From Streptomyces monomycini (lineage in GTDB: Bacteria; Actinomycetota; Actinomycetes; Streptomycetales; Streptomycetaceae), in the NCBI RefSeq assembly GCF_022271435.1, contig NZ_JAFIQY010000035.1:1-64000 (forward strand): a stretch of 64,000 bases of DNA, in the 5' to 3' direction. The position numbers and the translations under genes were made by a program. Under the pieces are notes generated by a model. It searched no databases, was not told where the DNA came from, and saw only the letters and a program-made list of their open reading frames with translations. Below, piece by piece: positions 53,783-62,387 of this stretch; positions within the stretch are counted from its first letter, which is position 1, and every line of letters begins with the position of its first letter.

Positions 53783-53824
53783 GGGGGTTCATCTGATGGC
53801 ACAGGGGGTTCATCTCATGCGTAC
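53783..53824 (+). repeat. Tandem 21-bp duplication of SD plus start codon
   Basis: GGGGGTTCATCTGATGGCAC-type and GGGGGTTCATCTCATGCGTA-type units follow each other, starting at 53783 and 53804. Each carries an SD-like GGGGG and an in-frame ATG (53796 and 53817). Confidence 0.75.
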
Positions 53825-55040
53825 CGTCACCGAGGACGTGGTGGTCACCGGGCTCGGTGCCACCACGCCGCTGGGCAAAGACGCCGCCTCCACCTGGGAC
53901 GCCATGCTGGCCGGGCGGTCCGGCATCAGCGCCATCGAGGAGGAGTGGGCGGCCGGGCTGCCGGTACGGATCGCGGGCCGGCTCGCGGTCGAGCCCGGTA
54001 CGGTCCTGGACCGGGTGCAGGCCCGGCGCATGGACCGGTGCGAACAGGTCGCGCTCGTGGCGGCCCGCGAGGCCTGGGCCGACGCGGGCGCGCCGGCCGT
54101 CGATCCGGAGCGGCTGGCCGTGGTGATCGGTACGGGTACGGGCGGCGCGCTCACCCTGCTCGGCCAGGACGACGTACTCGAAACGTCCGGCGTACGGAAG
54201 GTGTCCCCGCACACTGTCCCGATGCTGATGGCGAACGGCCCTGCCGCCTGGGTCAGCATCGAACTGGGAGCGCGCGGCGGCGCCCACACCCCGGTCAGCG
54301 CCTGTGCCTCCGGCGCCGAGGCCATAGCGATGGGTCTGGACCTGATCCGGCTCGGCCGGGCGGACGTGGTGGTGGCGGGCGGGGCCGAGGCGTGTGTCCA
54401 CCCGCTGCCGCTGGCGGGCTTCGCCCAGGCCAAGGCGCATTCGACGCGCAACGACGAGCCGGAGCTGGCGTCGCGCCCGTTCGACGTCGACCGGGACGGT
54501 TTCGTGATCGGCGAAGGTTCGGCCGTGGTCGTTCTGGAACGTGCCGGTTTCGCCGCCGCCCGCGCGGCCCGCGCGCACGCCACCCTCGCGGGCGCGGGCG
54601 TCACCTCGGACGCCCACCACATCACGGCCGCGCACCCCGAGGGGCAGGTCCGCGCGATGCGGCTGGCCCTGTCCGCCGCCGGGCTGTCCCCGCGCGACAT
54701 CGAGCATGTGCACGCCCATGCGACGTCCACGCCTCTGGGCGACCTCGCGGAGGCCCGGTCGATCACGGAGGCCATCGGGACCCATCCGTCCGTCACCGCG
54801 ACCAAGTCGATGACCGGCCATCTCTTCGGGGCGGCCGGAGCGGCGGGCGCGCTCGCCGCGATCCTCGCCGTACGCGACGGTGTCGTCCCTGCCACGCAGA
54901 ACGTCGACACCCTCGACCCGGAGGTCGGCCTCGACGTCGTCACGGGAGAGCCGCGGAAGGGCGCCTTGTCCGCCGCCCTTACGAACTCCTTCGGCTTCGG
55001 GGGGCACAATGCGTGCCTGGTGTTCACGGCGGCGCCCTGA
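53796..55040 (+). CDS. fabF: Beta-ketoacyl-ACP synthase (FabF/KAS II type)
   Basis: The product is 414 aa from ATG 53796, or 407 aa from ATG 53817. The thiolase-fold triad is present: Cys in TPVSACASGAEA, His in VHAHATSTPLGDLA, and Lys/His in VTATKSMTGHLFGAAGA. Counted from the second ATG they are C163, H301, K330 and H335, close to the standard FabF numbering. It catalyses decarboxylative chain extension. It stands alone, without acyl carrier protein or other fab genes nearby, so primary versus secondary metabolism is open. Confidence 0.85.
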   Translation: MAQGVHLMRTVTEDVVVTGLGATTPLGKDAASTWDAMLAGRSGISAIEEEWAAGLPVRIAGRLAVEPGTVLDRVQARRMDRCEQVALVAAREAWADAGAPAVDPERLAVVIGTGTGGALTLLGQDDVLETSGVRKVSPHTVPMLMANGPAAWVSIELGARGGAHTPVSACASGAEAIAMGLDLIRLGRADVVVAGGAEACVHPLPLAGFAQAKAHSTRNDEPELASRPFDVDRDGFVIGEGSAVVVLERAGFAAARAARAHATLAGAGVTSDAHHITAAHPEGQVRAMRLALSAAGLSPRDIEHVHAHATSTPLGDLAEARSITEAIGTHPSVTATKSMTGHLFGAAGAAGALAAILAVRDGVVPATQNVDTLDPEVGLDVVTGEPRKGALSAALTNSFGFGGHNACLVFTAAP

Positions 55041-55132
55041 GGGGGCGGAGTTACGGGTGTGGGGTGTGGGGAGCGGGGTGTGGGGTGGAGTGCCCTCGCT
55101 CTGCGGGAGCCCGTACCCGTAGAGTGCCGCCC

Positions 55133-55765
55133 ATGCTCCTGTGGATCAACGGCCCGTTCGGCGGCGGCAAGACGCAGACCGCGCACGAGATCCAGCGCCG
55201 GCTCCCCGGCAGCGTCATCTGTGACCCCGAGCACGTCGGCTTCGGCCTGCACCGGATGACGCCGCCGGCCCTGCGGGGCGACTTCCAGGACCTTCCGGCC
55301 TGGCGGCAGGGCGTCCACGAGGTGCTGGACCTGGCCCTGACCAAGCACCCGGGCACCGTGATCGCCCCGATGACGCTCGTGGAAACGTCCTACTTCGACG
55401 AGATTGTCGGCCGGCTGCGCGACCGTGGCCACGATGTCCGGCACTTCGCCCTGCTCGCCGACCGGCGGACGGTGCTGCGGCGGCTGCGGGAGCGCGGCTT
55501 CGGGCATGTCGTGGGGTTCGTCGCCGGCAAGGACACTCCGTTGCGGCGGGAGAGCTTCGCCGTGTCGAAGCTGGACCACTGTCTGGAGCGGCTGCGCGGG
55601 CCGGAGTTCAGCGAGCACGTGTGGACCGACCGGAGTACGGTCGCGCAGGTCGCCGACCGTATCGCCGCCTCGGCCGGGCTGGAGCTGGCCCCCGACACCG
55701 ACAGCGCGCTCCGCGGGCGGCTGCGCCGTACGTGGACGAGCGTCAAGCACATCCGTTTCGGCTGA
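55133..55765 (+). CDS. TmrB-like P-loop ATPase (tunicamycin-resistance-protein-like)
   Basis: The product is 210 aa. P-loop LLWINGPFGGGKTQTAHEIQ. VICDPEHVGFGLHRM, VIAPMTLVETSYFDEIV and the LID-like RRTVLRRLRERGFG follow. It resembles Bacillus TmrB and small nucleoside/antibiotic kinases. The substrate is unproven. Confidence 0.75.
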   Translation: MLLWINGPFGGGKTQTAHEIQRRLPGSVICDPEHVGFGLHRMTPPALRGDFQDLPAWRQGVHEVLDLALTKHPGTVIAPMTLVETSYFDEIVGRLRDRGHDVRHFALLADRRTVLRRLRERGFGHVVGFVAGKDTPLRRESFAVSKLDHCLERLRGPEFSEHVWTDRSTVAQVADRIAASAGLELAPDTDSALRGRLRRTWTSVKHIRFG

Positions 55766-55832
55766 CCCGGCCGCCGGGCCCGGCCGATCAGTTCGGTCGG
55801 CGAGCCCGGTCGGCGGGTCGGTCGGCGGGTCC

Positions 55833-56378
55833 TTACCAGGCAGCGCCCGCGACCTGCCGGGTGCTGACGTTGACCCTGTTGAAGAAATTCGTCATACCGA
55901 TCATGAGCACCAGAGCGGCGAGCTGCCGCTCGTCGTAGTGCGCCGCGGCCTCGTTCCAGACCGCGTCCGGCACCGGGTCGGTACGGTCGCTGAGCCGGGT
56001 CACGGCCTCGGTGAGCGCCAGAGCGGCGCGCTCGGCCGGGGTGAAGAAGGGCGCGTCGGCCCACGCCGCCACGGTGTGCAGCCGCTCGTCACGCTCACCG
56101 GCCTTCTGAGCCTGCAACGTGCCGCCGTGCACGCAGTAGCTGCATCCGTTGATCTGGCTCGCCCGCAGGTGGACCAGGTCGAGCGTGGCCTGCGGGACAC
56201 CGGCCTTCTTGACCGACTTGAGGACGGCGAGGACGGATTCCGTGACGCCGGGGAGGAGCACGGCCGGGTTCGAGATCCGCGCCTGCACGGGGGGCTGCGA
56301 GCCCTGCGGATCCTGTGTGCCCTGCGCGTCCTGGGGGCTCTGGGTGCTCTGGGTGCTCTGGGTGCTCTGCATGGTCAT
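55833..56378 (-). CDS. AhpD-like carboxymuconolactone decarboxylase-family protein (ECF41 target)
   Basis: The product is 181 aa with AGGAGAC upstream. The peroxidase-type motif is SQINGCSYCVHGGT (CxxC plus His). The N-terminal ~35 residues are QST/Q/P-rich repeats. Such proteins act in peroxide or alkylhydroperoxide reduction. Divergent pairing with an ECF41 sigma gene, and a matching promoter, show that it is the sigma factor's likely target. Confidence 0.85.
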   Translation of the reverse strand: MTMQSTQSTQSTQSPQDAQGTQDPQGSQPPVQARISNPAVLLPGVTESVLAVLKSVKKAGVPQATLDLVHLRASQINGCSYCVHGGTLQAQKAGERDERLHTVAAWADAPFFTPAERAALALTEAVTRLSDRTDPVPDAVWNEAAAHYDERQLAALVLMIGMTNFFNRVNVSTRQVAGAAW

Positions 56379-56436
56379 GTCTCCTGTCCTGCGGGGCGGT
56401 CCGTCACATCGAGGGGCAACGGTTCGTCATCGTTCT

Positions 56437-56463
56437 GACGGAACACGACGGGAGAATGTGACA
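56437..56463 (-). promoter_or_regulatory. ECF41-type promoter of the AhpD-like gene
   Basis: On the minus strand, TGTCACA (56463-56457), a 16-bp spacer, then CGTC (56440-56437). It fits the promoter pattern described for ECF41 sigma factors and lies 58 bp ahead of the AhpD-like ATG, next to the sigma gene's own start. Confidence 0.6.
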
Positions 56464-56464
56464 G

Positions 56465-57388
56465 GTGGACGAGAAAGATTTCCTGGCGAAGCGCTTCGAG
56501 GAGCACCGGGCGCATCTGCGGGCGGTGGCGTACCGGATGCTCGGTTCGCTGAGCGAGGCGGACGACGCCGTGCAGGAAGCCTGGTTGCGGCTCAGCCGCT
56601 CCGACGTCAGCGGTGTGGCGAACCTCGGTGGCTGGCTGACGACCGTCGTCGGCCGGGTGTGCCTGGATCTGCTGCGGACGCGTACGGCGCGCGGCGAGGA
56701 GCCTTTCGACGTACGGGTGCCCGACCCCGTCATCAGCAGCGCCACCGTCGGCGGCGGGAGTGGCGGCAGCGGTACGGACGGGACCGATCCGGAGCAACAG
56801 GCGCTGCTGGCCGATGCCGTCGGGCTCGCCCTGTTGGTGGTGCTCCAGACACTGGCGCCTGCCGAACGTCTGGCGTTCGTCCTGCATGACATGTTCGGAG
56901 TGCCGTTCGACGAGATCGGGCCCGTCGTCGGGCGCACTCCGGCCGCGGCCCGGCAACTCGCCAGCCGGGCCCGCCGCCGGGTGCGGAACACGGCTGCCGT
57001 GCCCGACTCTGGTCTCGTCCGGCAGCGCGAGGTGGTCGACGCCTTCCTCACCGCCGCACGCGACGGTGATTTCGAGGCGTTGCTCGCGGTCCTCGATCCG
57101 GACGTGGTGCTCCGTGCCGACACGGGCGCCGGGTTCCCGGGGCTGGCCAGGACCGTTCGTGGTGCGCACGAGGTGGCCGGACGGGCGCTCGCTTTCCGGC
57201 GTACCGCGCACGGTGCGCGGTACGCGCTGGTGAACGGGGCCGCGGGGGTGGTCACGGTCGTGGACGGGGCGCCGTTGTCGGTGATGGGCCTGACCGTCGT
57301 GGGCGGGAAGATCGTCGCGATCGACATCCTCGCGGATCCGGAACGGCTGCGGGGGCTGGACCTGACGGCGCTCGGTGCGGACGGCTGA
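56465..57388 (+). CDS. sigJ: ECF41-group sigma factor with SnoaL-like C-terminal domain
   Basis: The product is 307 aa, GTG start. Sigma region 2: HLRAVAYRMLGSLSEADDAV and QEAWLRLSR. Region 4: LAPAERLAFVLHDMFGVPFD. Residues ~185-300 are a SnoaL-like domain, which in ECF41 factors replaces a separate anti-sigma. Signature motifs are altered (DTGAG where DGGGK is usual; ADPERL where NPDKL is usual). The divergent AhpD-like gene is the typical target. A 7-bp repeat follows its stop. Confidence 0.9.
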   Translation: MDEKDFLAKRFEEHRAHLRAVAYRMLGSLSEADDAVQEAWLRLSRSDVSGVANLGGWLTTVVGRVCLDLLRTRTARGEEPFDVRVPDPVISSATVGGGSGGSGTDGTDPEQQALLADAVGLALLVVLQTLAPAERLAFVLHDMFGVPFDEIGPVVGRTPAAARQLASRARRRVRNTAAVPDSGLVRQREVVDAFLTAARDGDFEALLAVLDPDVVLRADTGAGFPGLARTVRGAHEVAGRALAFRRTAHGARYALVNGAAGVVTVVDGAPLSVMGLTVVGGKIVAIDILADPERLRGLDLTALGADG

Positions 57389-57457
57389 CGGCTGACGGCA
57401 GACGGCAGACGGCAGACGGCAGACGGCAGACGGCAGACGGCAGACGGCAGACGGCAG
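57381..57457. repeat. 7-bp tandem repeat ACGGCTG/ACGGCAG, 11 copies
   Basis: It begins inside the last codons and stop of the ECF41 gene. Units 1-2 are ACGGCTG and units 3-11 ACGGCAG, with perfect phase. Confidence 0.9.
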
Positions 57458-57629
57458 GAGCGTCTCCCCGCGGCACTGTGGAGTTCCGCAGGTGAAAGCG
57501 GGGGTTTTCCTCATGGTCGCGGCTGTGGACGGCGCTCTAACCTGAAGATCGTTGCACCGAAGGGCGCGGCGACCGCACGCGCACGCGACCGGTGCGCGGC
57601 GCGCCGTGCACCGAACCAAGGGGGAAACC

Positions 57630-58370
57630 GTGCGTCGTCATCTCCGAGTCCTCGCGGCCGTCGCGCTGGCCGGTATCACTGTGACCGGGCTCGGCGCATG
57701 CGAGCTCACGGACCGCTCCACGTACGAGGACGATGCCGAGCACTCCACCGACATCAAGTCCATACGCCTGGACAGCGGTTCGGGTGGCCTCACCCTGCGC
57801 GGCAAGAAGTCCCTCGACACGGTGTCGGTCCACCGTGAGCTGCGGTATCGGGGCGAGCGGCCCGAGAAGGCGAGCCATCGCGTGGAGAACGGTGTGCTGC
57901 TGCTCGGCGGCTGCGGGGACGACTGCTCGGTGCACTACACGGTCGTCGTGCCGGCGGGCCTCCCGGTGACAGGGGAAACCTCGTCCGGAGCGGTGAACCT
58001 CTCGGAGGTCGGTTCGGTACACATGACCACCAGTTCCGGCGCGGTGAACTTGAACGGTGTGAGTGGCGCGGTGGACGTCCGTACCTCCAACGGCCGGATC
58101 TACGGGCGCGGCTTGAAGGGAGACGGAACGCGGGCGCGGACCAGCAACGGTGCCATCGACCTCGTCACGGAGTCCCCGCAGAACGTCCGGGCCGAGACGT
58201 CGAACGGAGCGATCAGTCTCACCGTGCCAGGCGGGCAGCCCCACCGCTACCGAATAGCCGCCGAGACCGACAACGGCCACAAAACCCTGGACGTGCCCAA
58301 CGACCCGGCCGGCGCCTACCGGCTCGACCTCACCACGACGAACGGAGCCATCACGGTCAGGCAAGGCTGA
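57630..58370 (+). CDS. DUF4097-type beta-helix lipoprotein
   Basis: The product is 246 aa, GTG start after AAGGGGG. The lipoprotein signal ends in TVTGLGACEL (lipobox LGAC). The mature part is a run of short repeated beta-strands with recurring TSSGAVNL, TSNGRIYG, TSNGAIDL and TSNGAISL turns, the hallmark of the DUF4097/adhesin-like right-handed beta-helix family. It is surface-anchored and its role is unknown. Confidence 0.85.
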   Translation: MRRHLRVLAAVALAGITVTGLGACELTDRSTYEDDAEHSTDIKSIRLDSGSGGLTLRGKKSLDTVSVHRELRYRGERPEKASHRVENGVLLLGGCGDDCSVHYTVVVPAGLPVTGETSSGAVNLSEVGSVHMTTSSGAVNLNGVSGAVDVRTSNGRIYGRGLKGDGTRARTSNGAIDLVTESPQNVRAETSNGAISLTVPGGQPHRYRIAAETDNGHKTLDVPNDPAGAYRLDLTTTNGAITVRQG

Positions 58371-58457
58371 CCACCGAACTGCGGGACGCGCGACAGGGGG
58401 AGGCGGAGCACGGAGCCATCACGGCGGATGTGCGCGAGTGGGGCGGGGCGGGGCGCG

Positions 58458-58720
58458 AGGCTGTCGTGCGGACGCGCACGAGATGGGGTGGGGCTTGGGA
58501 CTGACCTGCGGACGTGCATGGGACGGGGTGTGGCTTGGGACTGACCTGCGGACGTGCATGAGACGGGGTGGGGCATGGGACTGACCTGCGGACGTGCATG
58601 AGACGGGGGCAGGCAAGGCTGTCGTACGGATGCGGGCAGGAAGGGGCGGGGCACGGGGACTGTCGTACGGACCTGCATGAGACGGAGGCAGGGCACGGGG
58701 CTGTCGTTCCGACGCACACG
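58458..58720. repeat. ~40-bp degenerate tandem repeat, 6-7 copies
   Basis: The clearest units start at 58498, 58538, 58578 and 58618 (exactly 40 bp apart). They open GGACTGACCTGCGGACGTGC. Outer units diverge (GCTGTCGTACGGAT, CTGTCGTTCCGACG). It fills the convergent gap between the DUF4097 gene and the VOC gene. Not coding in any convincing frame. No spacer-like variable segments. Confidence 0.8.
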
Positions 58721-58933
58721 GTTGGGCGCACTCGGCGCGGGGGTGGGTGGGGCGGGGGGGAGGGGAAAGGGGGGAGGGAGTCGGGCCGTCGTGCGGGACC
58801 GTCGGGCCGGGCCGACGGGCGGGGCCGACGGGCGGGCGCCCGCGGATCGTTTTCGCGGGCGCCCGTCCCCGTCACGGGCTCAGGTGCCTGGGTGGGTCAA
58901 TGTTCCCCCGGCGGGGCTGCGGCCGGGTGCCGC

Positions 58934-59404
58934 TCAGGTTGAGGAGGTCGCTTCGGCGCCGTCCGATACCTCTGCCGCCCTGCCCTGTGCCTCTTCCGGG
59001 GCGCCCGACGTTTCTTCGGGGGCGCCGCCTCCGTACGGGCGGGTAATGATCTCCATCGCGTGGCCCGCCGGGTCGAAGAAGTAGACGCCACGTCCGCCGT
59101 CGTTGTGGTTGATCTCCCCCGGCTGCTTCCCGTGCGGGTCAGCGTAGTAGGTGAGGCCGGCCTGCTGGATCCGCGCGAAGGCGGTGTCGAATTCGTCCTC
59201 GCTGACGAGGAACGCGTAGTGCTGCATGGTGATCGACTCCGCCGGGATCGTGGCGAAGTCCAGAGTGACACCGTTCGCCGTGTCCACCGGGAGGAAGGGG
59301 CCCCACTCCGTACCGATTTCGAGCCCGAGGATGTCCGCCAGGAAGGTGGCGGACTCCCGGTTGTCCCGGGAGTGGATGATGATGTGGTTCAACTGCACTG
59401 ACAC
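58934..59404 (-). CDS. VOC-superfamily (glyoxalase/bleomycin-resistance-like) protein
   Basis: The product is 156 aa, GTG start (VSVQLNHIIIHSRDN) with GGAGG 9 nt upstream. It has paired beta-alpha-beta-beta-beta modules, with metal-ligand-type positions His in LNHIIIHS, His in MQHYAFLVSEDEF and Glu in GHAMEIITRPYG. It may be a dioxygenase or isomerase, or a drug-binding protein. The C-terminal ~30 residues are Glu/Ala/Ser-rich. Confidence 0.8.
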   Translation of the reverse strand: MSVQLNHIIIHSRDNRESATFLADILGLEIGTEWGPFLPVDTANGVTLDFATIPAESITMQHYAFLVSEDEFDTAFARIQQAGLTYYADPHGKQPGEINHNDGGRGVYFFDPAGHAMEIITRPYGGGAPEETSGAPEEAQGRAAEVSDGAEATSST

Positions 59405-59584
59405 TGTGGAATGCCTCCGTAAGGCAAACTCACGGACACCTCCATGCCTCACCCGGTCGGTGACCGACACGCGATGCCGTCGGCGCCGATGGTAAGCCGC
59501 GTATCTGCTTTCGTCGAGCGGCCTTTCGGCGTCGGCCGGTGCCGGCCAATGCAGTCCGATGGTTGTTGCTGTTCGGGGGGCGGG

Positions 59585-60664
59585 TCATCTGCCGGGGCGT
59601 TTGACCGCGTGGCCGACGATGACGGTTTCGACGCCGGCGATGCCCAGGCCCGTCAGGTCGTCGGTGATCAGCCGGTACAGGGCGGCCAGGTCCGGCAGCC
59701 AGACGGCGGCGTGCAGGTTCGCGGTGCCGCTGGTGGCGAACGCGCCGTGTACGGCGGGGTGTCGGGCCAGGATGCGGCCCACGGCGTCCAGATGATCCGG
59801 GGGCACCTGCATCATCACGTTGGCGTCGATGAACAGGCCCAAGCGCCTGGGGTCCACCGCCACCTGTGTGCTGAGCCGGCCGTCGGCCATCAGGCGGGCG
59901 AGGCGCCGCCGGACCGTGGAGGCGGGATGCCCGGTCCGGGTGGCGATCGCCGCCGCCGGGGTGCGGGCGTCGTCGCTCAAGGCGGCCAGGATGTCGGTGT
60001 CGACGGCATCGAAGTCGCCTCCGGTTCTGGGGCCGGGACCAGGGCCGGGCCCAGGACCGGAAGCGGCAGGCGGTACGGATAGGGAAGCGGATGCGGAGGC
60101 GGGAGGGCCGGGTGCCGGGGTCAGGGCGGCGCGTTCCTCGGCGGTCAGCACGCCGTGGCGCCAGTCGGAAGCCTCGGAGAACACGTGCAGCACGGTGGCC
60201 GCGGACACGGACGCCACCGCCGATGTGGCCGGCAACTGCCGGAACACCAGGCGGTCACAAGATCCCGGTTCGGTGAACGCGACCGCGGAGATCTCGTCGC
60301 CCGAGGCCGACACATCGATGAAAGGGATGTCCGGGCGGGCGGCCAGGGCGGCGGTGAGAGCGTCGAGTTTTCCCTTGAGCACCTTGATGCGCAGCAGCAG
60401 CGCACCGACCGAGTCGGGGCGCACGGGTTGGGCGATCACCTTGATCGTGCCGTCGCCGGTCAGTGCCTGCCAGCGGCGGTGCACCGTACGGGGGTTCTCC
60501 CCCAGAACCTCGGCGGCCCGCTCGGCGCTCAGCCGCCCGTCGCACTGCAGCGCGGCGATCAGGCGCTGGTCTCGGAGCCCGAGGACGGGTGAGGGGGTGC
60601 GCGAGGGAGTGTGCGAGGGCGAAGAAGTGGGTGAAGGGGCGGGATCGCTCGGTTTTTGGGGCAT
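59585..60664 (-). CDS. Lrp/AsnC-family regulator with two HTH-AsnC modules
   Basis: The product is 359 aa. After a Ser/Pro/Thr-rich head, HTH 1 lies at ~30-75 (LIAALQCDGRLSAERAAEVL). A degenerate ligand module follows, then a Pro/Gly linker (GPGPGPGPGP), HTH 2 at ~220-265 (ILAALSDDARTPAAAIATRT, with TVRRRLARL) and a second ligand-binding module (VMMQVPPDHLDAVGRIL). Two-module Lrp proteins are common in Streptomyces. It is divergent from the inositol-phosphatase-like gene, its likely target. Confidence 0.85.
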   Translation of the reverse strand: MPQKPSDPAPSPTSSPSHTPSRTPSPVLGLRDQRLIAALQCDGRLSAERAAEVLGENPRTVHRRWQALTGDGTIKVIAQPVRPDSVGALLLRIKVLKGKLDALTAALAARPDIPFIDVSASGDEISAVAFTEPGSCDRLVFRQLPATSAVASVSAATVLHVFSEASDWRHGVLTAEERAALTPAPGPPASASASLSVPPAASGPGPGPGPGPRTGGDFDAVDTDILAALSDDARTPAAAIATRTGHPASTVRRRLARLMADGRLSTQVAVDPRRLGLFIDANVMMQVPPDHLDAVGRILARHPAVHGAFATSGTANLHAAVWLPDLAALYRLITDDLTGLGIAGVETVIVGHAVKRPGR

Positions 60665-60813
60665 GGGAGACAGTTTCGCTCACTCTGGTCGAAGGGAGAG
60701 TCCGGTTGTGGCCTTCTCGGCGCAGGATCGACGGCATCCACCAGTCCCGGCGTCGAACGAGGGCCGCTGCCCTTGGTGCCGGGGAAAGGTCTGCCGTTCA
60801 CATGGAGAAGCTC

Positions 60814-61716
60814 ATGACGTACGCGTCCCTGCTCGCCCCGATGGCGGCCGCCGCCCACGAAGTCGGTGCGCTCCTGCTCACCACTCCGCACCGTGCCGCC
60901 GCGCCCGCGGACAGCATGGAGGAACTGGCCGCCGCTTACCTGGCCTTGGAGGCTCCGGCCGTCGGCCTCATGCGACGCCATCTGGACGCGCTGCTGCCCG
61001 GCGTCCCCTGGGCCGAGGAATTGCACGACGACCGGAGCCCGAGCGCCGCCCCGGCTTCCGAGCTGCCTGCGGAGGGGGACGTGTGGATGGTGGACGTGAT
61101 CGACGGCGCGGTGCAGCTCATGCAGGATCTGCCGTACTTCTGTGTCAGCCTCGCGTTGGTGCGGGACGGCGAGCCGGTGGCCGCGGCCCTGCACGCGCCG
61201 CTGCTCGGCGAGACGTATCTCGCCGCCGCCGGGCACGGTGCCACCCGCAACGGCGAGAGGATCACCCCGTCGACCCGGACCCGGCTGGAGGCGGCCCTCG
61301 TCGGCACCAGCCATCCGCCCTTCGCCGCGGGGCAGCTCGCGGCCGTGGCGGCAGCCGGCCGGTCGCTCACCGCCGTGCTGCCCGCCGTGGGGGCCGTGCG
61401 GAACCTGGGCCCCACCTCGTGGCAGATCGCCGACACGGCGGCGGGACGGCTGGACGCGTTCTGGGAGTACGGCCGGGACGACGCCAATCTGCTGCCCGGC
61501 GCCTTGGTGGCCCGCGAGGCGGGAGCCGTCGTCTCCGACACGACGGGCCGGCCGTGGCAGGCCGGTGCACCCGGTTTCCTCGTCGCGCCGCGCGGGTTGC
61601 ACGGTGAGTTGCTGGTTCTGCTGAACCGGTCTGCTGCTTCGGTTCCCTCGCCAGCTCTGCCTGGTTTGTCTGCGTCGGCCGACTCGCCTGTGCCGCCTGC
61701 CCCGTTGAGGTCGTAA
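60814..61716 (+). CDS. Inositol monophosphatase-family protein
   Basis: The product is 300 aa from ATG 60814 (MTYASLLAPMAAAA), which has GGAG 7 nt upstream. ATG 60802 is possible. The metal motif is VWMVDVIDGAVQLMQDLPYF (normally DPIDGT), preceded by WAEELHDD. The C-terminal motif is SWQIADTAAGRLDAFWEYG. It is close to IMPase/CysQ-like sugar or nucleotide phosphatases. Changes in the DPIDGT motif leave the activity uncertain. It is divergent from the Lrp-type gene. Confidence 0.8.
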   Translation: MTYASLLAPMAAAAHEVGALLLTTPHRAAAPADSMEELAAAYLALEAPAVGLMRRHLDALLPGVPWAEELHDDRSPSAAPASELPAEGDVWMVDVIDGAVQLMQDLPYFCVSLALVRDGEPVAAALHAPLLGETYLAAAGHGATRNGERITPSTRTRLEAALVGTSHPPFAAGQLAAVAAAGRSLTAVLPAVGAVRNLGPTSWQIADTAAGRLDAFWEYGRDDANLLPGALVAREAGAVVSDTTGRPWQAGAPGFLVAPRGLHGELLVLLNRSAASVPSPALPGLSASADSPVPPAPLRS

Positions 61717-61749
61717 TCATGGCCGGGCGCCGGCGTGGGCGGGCCGTGC

Positions 61750-62274
61750 TCAGCCCGCCGGGCGGGGCGTGAACTCCATGCCTACCGAGGCCGGGGCCGT
61801 CTCGGTGAAGCCGAACTTGGCGTAGAGGTTACGGGCGTCGCCGTCGGCGATCAGGGAGACGTAGGCGCCCGCCGGTGCGCGGCGCTCCAGTTCGGCGGTG
61901 AGCGCGGCCATGATGCGTTTACCCAGGCCGCGGCCCTGGTGCTGGGGCAGTACGCAGATGTCGACGATCTGGAAGAAGCAGCCGCCGTCGCCGATGATCC
62001 GGCCCATGCCGACGGGGTCTGCGCCGTCCGCGAGCCCCGGCGACGCGTGCACGGTGACGCCGTACCAGGTGTTCGGGAGACCGATCGCCGCGCCCTCGGC
62101 CGACTTGGCGCCGAGGCCGGTCGCCCGGCGCAGTCGCCGGTACGTGTCGGCCGTCGGGACGCCGGGCCTGACCTCGTAGCCGTCGGTGCCGTCGGTGCCG
62201 TCGGTGCCGTCGATACGGTCGATTCCGTCGATCTGGCCGTCGTGCGCGGTGACATCACCGTTTCTCTGATTCAT
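61750..62274 (-). CDS. GNAT N-acetyltransferase
   Basis: The product is 174 aa. The N-terminal ~30 residues are a Gly-Thr-Asp repeat (DGTDGTDGTDG) encoded by a 9-bp repeat. The core carries IVDICVLPQHQGRGLGKRIM (acetyl-CoA motif QxxGxG) and DARNLYAKFGF. Two-residue changes suggest an aminoglycoside- or spermidine-type relative. The substrate is unknown. Confidence 0.8.
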   Translation of the reverse strand: MNQRNGDVTAHDGQIDGIDRIDGTDGTDGTDGYEVRPGVPTADTYRRLRRATGLGAKSAEGAAIGLPNTWYGVTVHASPGLADGADPVGMGRIIGDGGCFFQIVDICVLPQHQGRGLGKRIMAALTAELERRAPAGAYVSLIADGDARNLYAKFGFTETAPASVGMEFTPRPAG

Positions 62275-62387
62275 GCCTGACAGGCTAGCGATCCGCTCTG
62301 ACACGGAGCGGGAGGTCGCGGTCGCGGTCGCGGCCGCGGCAACGTAAAGGCAGTGAGCAGAAATTGCCCGCATGCCATGATCGGCGC

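Noticed and set aside
58458..58720. 40-bp repeat as a CRISPR array
   Set aside because: Units are contiguous and degenerate without unique spacers, and no cas genes occur in the window. The same applies to the 31-32-bp array at 19895-20162.
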